A DNA stretch of 32,764 bases, from NCBI GenBank assembly GCA_028868375.1, contig JAGWUP010000019.1, forward strand, positions 1 through 32,764, in the 5' to 3' direction. Origin of the DNA: Elusimicrobiota bacterium (GTDB taxonomy: Bacteria; Elusimicrobiota; Elusimicrobia; UBA1565; UBA9628). The notes under the pieces are model-generated. The model saw only the letters and a program-made list of their open reading frames with translations, did no database searches and had not been told where the DNA came from. The position numbers and the translations under genes are program-made. Shown here piece after piece: positions 14,258-19,731 of this stretch. Position 1 is the first letter of the stretch. Every line of letters begins with the position of its first letter.

Positions 14258-14433
14258 GCTTTCGCCTCCGGTTCGCGCTCACCGCGCAACACGATTTCCT
14301 GCCGGATGACAGACACGTCTCGCGGGGCCTTGATTCCAAGCCGCACCTTGTCGCCCTGGATCTTGACGACGCACACTTCGACGTCTTTGCCGATCACAAT
14401 CACTTCCTGTGCCTTCCGCGACAAAACAAGCAT
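14254..14433 (-). CDS. csrA: CsrA/RsmA-type RNA-binding translational regulator
   Basis: A 59-residue CsrA. It starts MLVLSRKAQEVIVIG, continues VEVCVVKIQGDKVRLGIKAP and DVSVIRQEIVLR, colinear with host CsrA proteins. Residues known to contact RNA, L4, R6 and R44 (VSVIR), are all present. CsrA dimers bind GGA motifs, often in hairpin loops or over ribosome sites, and repress or stabilise the mRNA. The gene is full length, so it is probably active. Its own leader has two GGA motifs over the ribosome site (14439-14446) just after a strong hairpin, which suggests autoregulation. CsrA genes are known on some mobile elements; the phage may use it to steer host translation or to time its own genes. 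Confidence 0.93.
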   Translation of the reverse strand: MLVLSRKAQEVIVIGKDVEVCVVKIQGDKVRLGIKAPRDVSVIRQEIVLRGEREPEAKA

Positions 14434-14454
14434 TGGATTCCTTTCCTGATGAAT

Positions 14455-14487
14455 GCCGGCAGCCGGGGTGCAAATCCCGGACTGCCG
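14455..14487 (-). promoter_or_regulatory. Leader hairpin upstream of csrA
   Basis: CCGGCAG and CTGCCGG pair as an outer stem and CCGGG/CCCGG as an inner stem, leaving an 8-base loop. It lies about 20 bases before the csrA start and just 5' of the two GGA motifs in its ribosome site. It could position those motifs for CsrA binding or act as a weak terminator/pause; no T run follows. Confidence 0.5.
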
Positions 14488-14528
14488 GTTTCCGCAGCGA
14501 CACGCCGCGGACTACTACTGTTTCCCTG

Positions 14529-15323
14529 TTACGGCCGACCTCTAAACGCCGGGCACTGAACGCCACCAGCACCAGCCAGAAGCGATTCGACATTCGCCAT
14601 TTCGGCGTCAATCGCTTCCTGCAACTGCCCTGGGAATGGAGTCAGCTCGAATTGCTGTTCGGACAAATGGATTTCAACATCGCAGACGATTTGCCTGGTC
14701 AACTGGAGGCCGGGGTCGTCGAAAACGCGCATGGCCAGAATGATCTGGTCGGGACACGCGCCGCGGTCCTTCGATTTCACCTGTTCTTCGATGTCGCGAC
14801 CGAACGATGACCGATCTTTGGTGATCGTGCCGACAGAATTTCCCTTGCTCCCGAATTCGCAATCGCTCACCCAGTCGAGCAGCAGATTGTTCGGCGTGCA
14901 TCCCGCGAACTCGACGCGAAGCAACCGGCGGAACTTGGCCTGCGTAAACCGCTCTTTCGACTCAGCGATTTGCGACAGCCGCGCGAACTGCGGACTGTGA
15001 GTGAACGCCGCGACGGCAATATCTCTGCGCGTCAAGTCGTCCAGAACCACGACCACGCCGCATTCGTCGAACCACACGACCGACGCGTCTTTGTTGCCCT
15101 TGATATTCGCATAGGCGATGGCCTCCACCAGTCCGCTTAGGCGATGCGCGCGAGGCCCGGCGACCGCTTCATGGCGGCTGAAAGTGCCATCGGCCTTGAC
15201 TGCCGCGTAGACATGAGACGGCTCGCCCGGCAATTTGACGAACGCAACTTTGTTTTGCGAATCGCTCGCCCTTACCGCAGTATCCTGAATCAGCTTCAGC
15301 GTGTCGCTTTGAAGTCCTTCCAT
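14529..15323 (-). CDS. Hypothetical phage protein, 264 aa
   Basis: Not assigned. The protein is soluble, mixed alpha/beta (SGLVEAIAYANIKGNKDASV, VWFDECGVVVVLDDLTRRD, AAFTHSPQFARL). The pattern and size resemble the DUF2303/YfdQ group of phage early proteins, but I cannot confirm this. AGGAG precedes the ATG at 15323. It lies between csrA and a 116-residue protein near the start of the early operon. Confidence 0.55.
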   Translation of the reverse strand: MEGLQSDTLKLIQDTAVRASDSQNKVAFVKLPGEPSHVYAAVKADGTFSRHEAVAGPRAHRLSGLVEAIAYANIKGNKDASVVWFDECGVVVVLDDLTRRDIAVAAFTHSPQFARLSQIAESKERFTQAKFRRLLRVEFAGCTPNNLLLDWVSDCEFGSKGNSVGTITKDRSSFGRDIEEQVKSKDRGACPDQIILAMRVFDDPGLQLTRQIVCDVEIHLSEQQFELTPFPGQLQEAIDAEMANVESLLAGAGGVQCPAFRGRP

Positions 15324-15360
15324 AATTCACTCCTGAAATAGATTTGTCGGAAAAGTTGAA

Positions 15361-15711
15361 TCACTCACCCAGCGGCAGCGCGGGCTGGTCGATGTCGGCC
15401 GGATTATCGACATTGAAAAACAGCCCCTTCTTTTTCGCATCGACGCCGAGCTTGTACGTTGCGCTCGCATGGTCTGGCACCTTCGACCGCGCCTTGAGCG
15501 TCATATTGACGGCATCGCACTCGCGTGAGTCAGGGTCCAGAATCGGCTCGAATTCGATTTCCAGGACGACCTTGCGAACCGTCTTATCGGCCGGCCTGTT
15601 GAGGCAGTCTTGTCGAGCGCGATCGACGTGATACTGGAACACGCCTTCCACGCGCGGGTCGATGTCCTTGATCGTGTCGAGCCTCAGTGTTTCGGTGACA
15701 ACTGGCATCAT
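15361..15711 (-). CDS. Hypothetical phage protein, 116 aa
   Basis: Not recognised. The first part is helical (DIDPRVEGVFQYHVDRARQD), then a beta section with KTVRKVVLEIEFEPILDP and an acidic end. Two in-frame ATGs (15711, 15708) follow AAAGGA; the second has the better spacing. A hairpin with GGAGGA in its loop sits about 26 bases upstream, so translation may be regulated. Confidence 0.55.
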   Translation of the reverse strand: MMPVVTETLRLDTIKDIDPRVEGVFQYHVDRARQDCLNRPADKTVRKVVLEIEFEPILDPDSRECDAVNMTLKARSKVPDHASATYKLGVDAKKKGLFFNVDNPADIDQPALPLGE

Positions 15712-15736
15712 GCTTCCTTTCGGTTATGTGAAAATG

Positions 15737-15760
15737 CCTGCGCCGGTCCTCCAGCGCAGG
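15737..15760 (-). promoter_or_regulatory. Hairpin with GGAGGA loop in leader, candidate CsrA site
   Basis: Arms CCTGCGC and GCGCAGG are perfectly complementary (7 bp). On the minus-strand RNA the ten-base loop reads TGGAGGACCG. A GGA in a hairpin loop close to a start codon is the classic CsrA target form. Binding is inferred. Confidence 0.4.
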
Positions 15761-15792
15761 GGAACGTACCGATGCGGTAACGATCTGTCAAT

Positions 15793-16002
15793 TCAATTTT
15801 CCGCATTACACCCGTTATTTCGCAGGACGGTTTCCGCGATTTGTCGCAAGTCCTTTTCGGACAAGAACCAATCGCGCGCCAACTTTTTCCCGAATTTTCT
15901 TGGCGAGCGGTGTCCGCGACAAATCTGACGGACCCGGCCTTGAGTGATGCCGAGGCGCTCTGCTGCTTCTGTTGTGGAAATCATGGCATTTTTCGCTTTC
16001 AT
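15793..16002 (-). CDS. Excisionase/MerR-like helix-turn-helix protein
   Basis: A 69-residue protein. MISTTEAAERLGITQGRVRQICRGHRSP, in part, is a classic HTH with a basic recognition helix, followed by RDWFLSEKDLRQIAE, as in small excisionase or MerR-type regulators in which a wing and an anchoring helix close the fold. It is the first minus-strand gene and lies divergently from the integrase, the standard place for xis or a cro/cI-like switch protein. AAAGG precedes the ATG at 16002. Whether it guides excision, represses or does both cannot be told. Confidence 0.7.
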   Translation of the reverse strand: MKAKNAMISTTEAAERLGITQGRVRQICRGHRSPRKFGKKLARDWFLSEKDLRQIAETVLRNNGCNAEN

Positions 16003-16006
16003 TGCT

Positions 16007-16044
16007 TGCCTTTCATGTTATCGGTTCGGTAACTTAATTCAATA
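16007..16044 (-). promoter_or_regulatory. Candidate early promoter and operator
   Basis: On the minus strand TTGAAT and TAACAT lie 16 bases apart just upstream of the HTH gene. An imperfect palindrome (GTTA-n-CG-AAC-CG-n-TAAC, 16017-16033) overlaps the spacer, as an autoregulatory operator would. The implied leader is very short, so this is tentative. Confidence 0.35.
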
Positions 16045-16175
16045 GTAAAAAGCCCTCCCCTGAAGTTAGACCCGGCAGAGACTCGCCAAAGCGATGCCAG
16101 CGACAGGGAAGGGCAACCACGAAAAACCGCAAATAACGGTTCAGCGACCCCAGCAGGAACCGCCACAGGCAGCAG

Positions 16176-16847
16176 ATGTTGTCGCGGAACTTGCTCATGG
16201 CGCGTAAGCGCATCGTGGATACAGACCCCGATGTTGTCAAGATCAAGGAACCGATCCGTGCGCCAATCGCACTCACGCGCGAACAGCTTCAACGCCTGTG
16301 GGAGTTTCTGCGAAGGATGCCCGGTCGCATCGGCGACATCGAAGCGAGCGATTGGTTCTGTTCACTCGTGGCGTGCTTCTGGGACACCGGCGCTCGCAAA
16401 AGCGAACTGTTCGGGTTGCGATGGCAGGACGTTGACCTTGAGCGCGGATTCATCACAGCGCGGGCCGAGAACGTCAAGGGCGGATTGCAGGATCGGCTAT
16501 ACCGTGTGCGCCCGTCTACCGTCGAATGGCTGTCGCGCATCGCGCGGCCCATCAGAGAACAAGTCTGGCCGTGGCCGTGGTCGGAAACGATATTCTACGA
16601 CAAGCTCGGGCAAATCATGGTCGCGAACGGCATTCCCGACACACGGCAATACAAAACGCACGTATTCCGCAAGAGCGTTGCCACCCATTTACTTGCAGCC
16701 GGGGGAGACCCCACGCAGGCGCTCGGGCATAGCTCGCCTGCGATCACGGACAGATTCTACCTCGACCGCACAATTGCCCCGCGCCCGTCGCCAATCGACA
16801 AGCTATTTCCGCTCGGGGATGAGCCAGAGCCACCGAAGGCAGCATAA
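16176..16847 (+). CDS. Tyrosine integrase, catalytic domain only
   Basis: A 223-residue site-specific recombinase. All catalytic positions of the tyrosine recombinase family are visible: Arg74 (TGARKSELF), Lys101, His162 and Arg165 (HVFRK), His185 (LGHSS) and the nucleophile Tyr195 (DRFYLD). The N-terminal core-binding and arm-binding domains (usually another 100-170 residues) are absent: residues 1-28 look like the last helix and linker before the catalytic domain, and in-frame sequence upstream reaches a stop at 16134. It is either truncated or a naturally minimal recombinase. It would integrate or excise the phage with the adjacent HTH protein as directionality factor. ATG 16176 has AGG six bases upstream; ATG 16197 is possible. 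Confidence 0.85.
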   Translation: MLSRNLLMARKRIVDTDPDVVKIKEPIRAPIALTREQLQRLWEFLRRMPGRIGDIEASDWFCSLVACFWDTGARKSELFGLRWQDVDLERGFITARAENVKGGLQDRLYRVRPSTVEWLSRIARPIREQVWPWPWSETIFYDKLGQIMVANGIPDTRQYKTHVFRKSVATHLLAAGGDPTQALGHSSPAITDRFYLDRTIAPRPSPIDKLFPLGDEPEPPKAA

Positions 16848-16914
16848 AATCCCCGCGTTTTACCGCAGTTTTCAGCGATTTTGGGAAATCTTGTTATTTT
16901 GTGTTGTTTTTCGT

Positions 16915-16942
16915 TTGACAAGCGGACGATAGTCTGTATAAT
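16915..16942 (+). promoter_or_regulatory. Perfect-consensus sigma-70-type promoter
   Basis: TTGACA (16915-16920) and TATAAT (16937-16942) are separated by 16 bases. Both hexamers are exact consensus. The predicted transcription start is about 16949, the first base of a structured RNA region. It drives the rightward plus-strand unit. Confidence 0.85.
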
Positions 16943-16948
16943 AGAACC

Positions 16949-17180
16949 ATGCGACACACAACCCCACACACCTGCATTCGGATGCCTGAAAGCTGCGAGA
17001 GAATCGCTAGGGTACACCTGTTGACGCTGACCATCAGCCAGACACAGGTTGACGCGACGATCCGCGGCCGGAAGGCTACTCAGTTGCAATAGGTGTGTGG
17101 AGTTGTGTGTCGCAGCGGCACAACGCCGCAACGAGTCCCCTGCGGAGTGGGGATGCCAACTGGCACGATTGGAGACGATA
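16949..17180 (+). ncRNA. Candidate structured RNA or regulatory leader
   Basis: Predicted transcription starts at about 16949. Positions 16951-16973 are complementary to 17091-17113 at 22 of 23 positions, making a long closing stem. Inside are four local hairpins: GCAT/ATGC (16974-16985), GCGA/TCGC (16995-17007), ACCTGT/ACAGGT (17016-17049) with an inner GCTGA/TCAGC stem, and GGCC/GGCT closed by a GGAA (GNRA) loop (17066-17077). Beyond the stem follow GCGGC/GCCGC and CCCC/GGGG with GGAG in the loop, then the ribosome site of the gene at 17181. It could be a free RNA, a leader switch or, at DNA level, a small inverted-repeat element. A leaderless 47-codon frame from 16949 is an alternative but looks unlike a protein. 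Confidence 0.5.
16951..17113. repeat. 23-bp inverted repeat pair enclosing 117 bp
   Basis: Arms 16951-16973 and 17091-17113 are complementary except for one position (17101). They are rich in CA/TG dinucleotides. No obvious target-site duplication flanks them, which argues against a simple transposon remnant. Confidence 0.9.
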
Positions 17181-17426
17181 ATGGGGCACGAAAACGGCGG
17201 ATGGATGAACAGCGATCAGCGCGATGCGGTGAAGGACGAAGCTGAATCTCTCCAGCGGCAACACTGGCGGCGTCATCCGGGCGCTGCGTCAGACGTAATG
17301 GACGGAGCAAAGGCAGGCGAGAGGTTGGCCAAATTCGGAGCCATTGCGCGACCTCTCGATTTGCTTGGAATGCCCGTCGGAAGCGTTGTGCGCACCGGCG
17401 TATCGGCTTATGAGCGTATCGACTAG
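17181..17426 (+). CDS. Hypothetical small protein, 81 aa
   Basis: Not recognised. The first half is hydrophilic (DQRDAVKDEAESLQRQHWRR); the second is more hydrophobic (KFGAIARPLDLLGMPVGSVV). ATG 17181 follows GGAG (17171-17174) and is the first good start after the structured leader. Two GGA motifs, one in a hairpin loop (17144-17146) and one in the ribosome site, would let CsrA control it (inference). It probably shares a transcript with the ribbon-helix-helix gene. Confidence 0.5.
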   Translation: MGHENGGWMNSDQRDAVKDEAESLQRQHWRRHPGAASDVMDGAKAGERLAKFGAIARPLDLLGMPVGSVVRTGVSAYERID

Positions 17427-17460
17427 CCCCCAACCGCGGCAGAGCCCGCACGAAAGAAAC

Positions 17461-17652
17461 ATGACACCGAAAACTAGAACAAAGCCCCGACGCCAAGGCA
17501 GGCCGAAGCAGGCCATCACGCGTACTCGCGTGGTCGGCGCTCGATTCTCTGACGAGGAATATGATCTGATCGCCCGCGCCGCCGCTGCCGATGAACGCGA
17601 CGTGTCAACGTGGATTCGCATGGCGGCGGTCCGCGCGGCCCGGTCGGACTGA
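17461..17652 (+). CDS. Ribbon-helix-helix DNA-binding protein
   Basis: A 63-residue protein: a basic N-terminal arm (TPKTRTKPRRQGRPKQ), a strand (TRVVGARFS), then two helices (DEEYDLIARAAAADE and VSTWIRMAAVRAAR). This is the Arc/CopG/MobC-type ribbon-helix-helix layout, in which a dimer inserts the strand into the major groove. Two tandem palindromes lie about 100 bp downstream and could be its operators. As a plus-strand gene beside the integrase it may be the lysogeny repressor, since no cI-like gene is seen. The ribosome site is weak. Confidence 0.7.
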   Translation: MTPKTRTKPRRQGRPKQAITRTRVVGARFSDEEYDLIARAAAADERDVSTWIRMAAVRAARSD

Positions 17653-17754
17653 AATTCGGGCCGGCGGCGCAACTCCGCAATAACTCCGCACAACTCCGCA
17701 AGCCGCCCATGGCGCATCCATTGTGCAACAAGCATGCCAGAAAAATGGCGCGAT

Positions 17755-17802
17755 GGTACTTTTCACTGACAAGTACCGTGGTACTTTTCAGTGAAAAGTA
17801 CC
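17755..17802. promoter_or_regulatory. Two tandem palindromic operators, 25-bp period
   Basis: The sites are 17755-17777 and 17780-17802. The second is a perfect 23-bp palindrome with arms GGTACTTTTCA and TGAAAAGTACC around a central G. The first is the same with one mismatch (TGACAAGTACC) and a central C. Two bases separate them. Paired sites of this type bind cooperating dimers; the ribbon-helix-helix protein is the obvious candidate. No T run follows, so they are not intrinsic terminators. Confidence 0.75.
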
Positions 17803-17818
17803 ATTGGCAAAGATTGAA

Positions 17819-17842
17819 AATATGCGGTAAACGCCGCATATT
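17819..17842. promoter_or_regulatory. Perfect 9-bp inverted repeat
   Basis: Arms AATATGCGG and CCGCATATT surround TAAACG. It lies 16 bp right of the tandem operators. It could be another protein site or an RNA hairpin; a C/T-rich stretch follows but no clean T tract. Confidence 0.5.
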
Positions 17843-17901
17843 CCTTCTGTTTCCTTCGCGACTCCAGAATTATTTTTGAATCTTTTAGGAAATTCGAGAA
17901 T

Positions 17902-17967
17902 ATGGCGGAAGCGAAACCCAAAAAACGGAAAAAAAACGGAAAAAAAACGCCCGTGAAACGCCCGTGA
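17902..17967 (+). CDS. Possible 21-aa Lys/Arg-rich peptide
   Basis: ATG 17902 follows AGGA (17887-17890) at 11 bases. It would encode MAEAKPKKRKKNGKKTPVKR plus one residue, ending at a TGA. Two runs of eight A lie in the frame, so slippage into other frames is conceivable. It may be chance in an A-rich region. Confidence 0.25.
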   Translation: MAEAKPKKRKKNGKKTPVKRP

Positions 17968-18068
17968 AACCTAACAAAACCTTTTGCCAACGCGTCCGAA
18001 GCTGGGCCGGAAAAACCGAATACAGAAACCGAAAACCGAATGAAATAAAAAACCGACGATTTTTCAGA

Positions 18069-18104
18069 AGTCGCGTTTCATACGAAGAAACGCGGCTTTT
18101 TTTC
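18069..18104 (+). terminator. Intrinsic terminator of the rightward unit
   Basis: An 11-bp stem (18069-18079 with 18087-18097, one G-T pair) with a 7-base loop is followed by a T run through 18103. It ends the plus-strand unit that begins at the consensus promoter. The reverse strand has no matching T run. Confidence 0.88.
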
Positions 18105-18134
18105 TGCGCTGACGTTGCGGCGGATGCCATTCAG

Positions 18135-18158
18135 CCGGATTTAACCGAATGAATCCGG
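18135..18158. promoter_or_regulatory. Inverted repeat upstream of small plus-strand genes
   Basis: CCGGATT and AATCCGG (7 bp, perfect) flank ten bases, ending eight bases before the ribosome site of the gene at 18179. It may be an operator or a leader hairpin; no promoter hexamers are convincing here. Confidence 0.4.
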
Positions 18159-18178
18159 TTAGGGTAGGAGACACCCTA

Positions 18179-18367
18179 ATGGAAGAGCGCCGAGAAGAAG
18201 TCAGAGGGTTCACTACGCCCGCCGACCTGACCGCGATTTTGGTCGCGGCTCATCGCGCTGGAGACGTTGAACTTGAGCGGTCCGCCAAGCGCGCGCTCCT
18301 CGAACATTTCTCAATTCGTGTCACGTTCGCGCGGCCGCGCGCGAGGGAGGCCGCGAATGCCTCCTGA
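18179..18367 (+). CDS. Hypothetical small protein, 62 aa
   Basis: Not recognised. It is helical and charged (EERREEVRGFTTPADLTAIL, then AHRAGDVELERSAKRALLEHF). ATG 18179 has a strong TAGGAG site eight bases upstream and is preferred over an earlier ATG at 18149. It overlaps the next small frame by 11 bases. Together they occupy the gap between the rightward terminator and the convergent late genes. Confidence 0.55.
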   Translation: MEERREEVRGFTTPADLTAILVAAHRAGDVELERSAKRALLEHFSIRVTFARPRAREAANAS

Positions 18368-18449
18368 TGCCCCATCATATTTGACCCCGCCGGGGCTTTC
18401 ACAGGCGGCCGAAATCCTGCTGCTGATCGAAAAACGCACTCGGGACTAG
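18357..18449 (+). CDS. Possible 30-aa peptide
   Basis: ATG 18357 has GGGAGG upstream. The peptide contains YLTPPGLSQAAEILLLIEKR, which looks like one amphipathic helix after a TPPxLSxAA start, similar to the first helix of small HTH excisionases. It ends four bases into the 3' end of the convergent oxygenase gene. Coding status is uncertain. Confidence 0.35.
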   Translation: MPPDAPSYLTPPGLSQAAEILLLIEKRTRD

Positions 18450-19033
18450 CGCGCGAACTCGGCCCGGTCACGGTTGCTCTTGGCGGCGGCGAGTGACCAC
18501 CAGAACAGCGATAGCGTGCGGCGCGGCTGGGGGCCGTCCACGCGGGCGACCCGGTGCCACGCCGTCGGGCCAGTCGCGAACAAAACCAGCGTGTTGCGGC
18601 GCGGCGTCACGATCCGGCGCGGTCCGCGGCTTTGCGGTGACGACCAGAATTCCAGCTCGCCCCCCCAATCAGCATCCCAGTCATCGACGAACAGTACCGC
18701 GTTGGCCTCCCGCCGCCAGCCGGTGAGCGGGTGTACCGCCCCGTCGAGGTGCAGGCCAAGGTGTCCGCCCGGCAGAATCGAGTGCAGGCCCGCGCCGTGC
18801 ATGTCGAGGTCCGGGAATGCGGCATCGGCGAAGTCGCTCACGTCAATCGCCGCCATCAGCGACAGCACGGCCCGCGCGGCATCGGGGAGCCGGTGGGCGT
18901 CTTTGCTGCCGAGCTTCGCGGCGTTGCGATCGTCGTATCGGTGCCAGTGCGGCCAATCGTCGCGCGGCCACGTTGCGGCGACGGCTCGCAACAGCCCCGG
19001 TGGCGCGAAGTCGTGGATGATGCGCGGCTTCAT
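18446..19033 (-). CDS. 2-oxoglutarate/Fe(II)-dependent oxygenase
   Basis: A 195-residue protein with the prolyl-4-hydroxylase-type double-stranded beta-helix core. The Fe(II) facial triad is His95 and Asp97 (LGLHLDGAV) with distal His160 (TAWHRV); Arg171/172 (RRTLSLFWW) is placed to bind 2-oxoglutarate. Such enzymes hydroxylate protein, sugar or nucleobase substrates. ATG 19033 overlaps the methyltransferase stop (ATGA), so it is co-expressed with that gene and the glycosyltransferase-like gene. The set suggests a tailoring pathway for the virion or cell surface; the substrate is unknown. It is the last gene of the late operon. Confidence 0.85.
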   Translation of the reverse strand: MKPRIIHDFAPPGLLRAVAATWPRDDWPHWHRYDDRNAAKLGSKDAHRLPDAARAVLSLMAAIDVSDFADAAFPDLDMHGAGLHSILPGGHLGLHLDGAVHPLTGWRREANAVLFVDDWDADWGGELEFWSSPQSRGPRRIVTPRRNTLVLFATGPTAWHRVARVDGPQPRRTLSLFWWSLAAAKSNRDRAEFAR

Positions 19034-19731
19034 CGGGCGACAACCTCCAGCGAACAGCGGATCTCGTGGCAACAGCCGGGAATGTATTTGGCGACTTGCT
19101 CGTCAGTGAGCGCCGGGAACAATGGGCGCAGCTCGTGATGCGCCACGTCGATCTGGTAATGAATGCCCTTGAGCGCGAACCGCTTCGGGGATTCCGGCCA
19201 GAAGTTTTCCGGCTGATTGCACCAGATTTCCACCTGCCGGTCACTCAGCACATGCACGTGACCCGAGCAACACGCCATCGGGTGCAGCCAATGCGGCACG
19301 CGGATTTCGACGGGAGCCCCGATTTTGCAAACGCGCAGCAGTTCGCCCAGCACCCCGACGGCGTTGTTCACGTGCTCCAGGCAATGCGATGTGTATGCCG
19401 CGTCAACGGAGTCGGAGGGGAACGGCAGCCGGCCGAGCTCCAGGTCGATCACAACATCGGCACACGGCAGAATATCGACGTTGACGAATCCCTCGCCGCG
19501 AGGCGTGCGGCCGCCGCCGATCTCGATCTTCATCGCGCTGCTCCACAGCACCGGGTGTGCGTCAAGCCATTTCTGGTCGATGCACGCCATGCCCGAATAC
19601 GGCTTTCCGGTGCCCCACGAATCAAGCACATCGACCCAGCCGTGCAAATGATGTTCTTCGGCGTCAACGTCGGTTCCAGGCTTAGCGCCGCGCTTTAGTG
19701 CCTCCGACCAGAGACGATGTATTTCAGACAT
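19030..19731 (-). CDS. Class I SAM-dependent methyltransferase
   Basis: A 233-residue protein. After about 65 unique N-terminal residues comes a Rossmann methyltransferase: motif I KIEIGGGRTPRGEGFVNVDI, then an acidic strand end (DVVIDLELG), LPFPSDSVDAAYTSHCLEHV (motif IV region of Methyltransf_11 type) and VLGELLRVCKIGAPVEIRVP. This type methylates small molecules or sugars rather than DNA. GGAGGG lies six bases before the ATG at 19731, and the start overlaps the upstream gene by eight bases. It probably modifies the product of the neighbouring glycosyltransferase-like protein. Confidence 0.85.
   Translation of the reverse strand: MSEIHRLWSEALKRGAKPGTDVDAEEHHLHGWVDVLDSWGTGKPYSGMACIDQKWLDAHPVLWSSAMKIEIGGGRTPRGEGFVNVDILPCADVVIDLELGRLPFPSDSVDAAYTSHCLEHVNNAVGVLGELLRVCKIGAPVEIRVPHWLHPMACCSGHVHVLSDRQVEIWCNQPENFWPESPKRFALKGIHYQIDVAHHELRPLFPALTDEQVAKYIPGCCHEIRCSLEVVAR

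Noticed and set aside
14455-14487. tRNA-like acceptor and T-arm fold before csrA
   Set aside because: A 7-bp outer and 5-bp inner stem mimic a tRNA minihelix, but there are no D or anticodon arms and no room for them. A leader hairpin is the simpler reading.
16951-17113. Inverted-repeat transposable element (MITE) or retron RNA
   Set aside because: No target duplication flanks the arms, and no reverse transcriptase or transposase gene is nearby. The position at a transcription start favours an RNA role.
17964-18152. GTG-started frame through the A-rich region
   Set aside because: It reads straight through a strong intrinsic terminator and has no ribosome site of its own.
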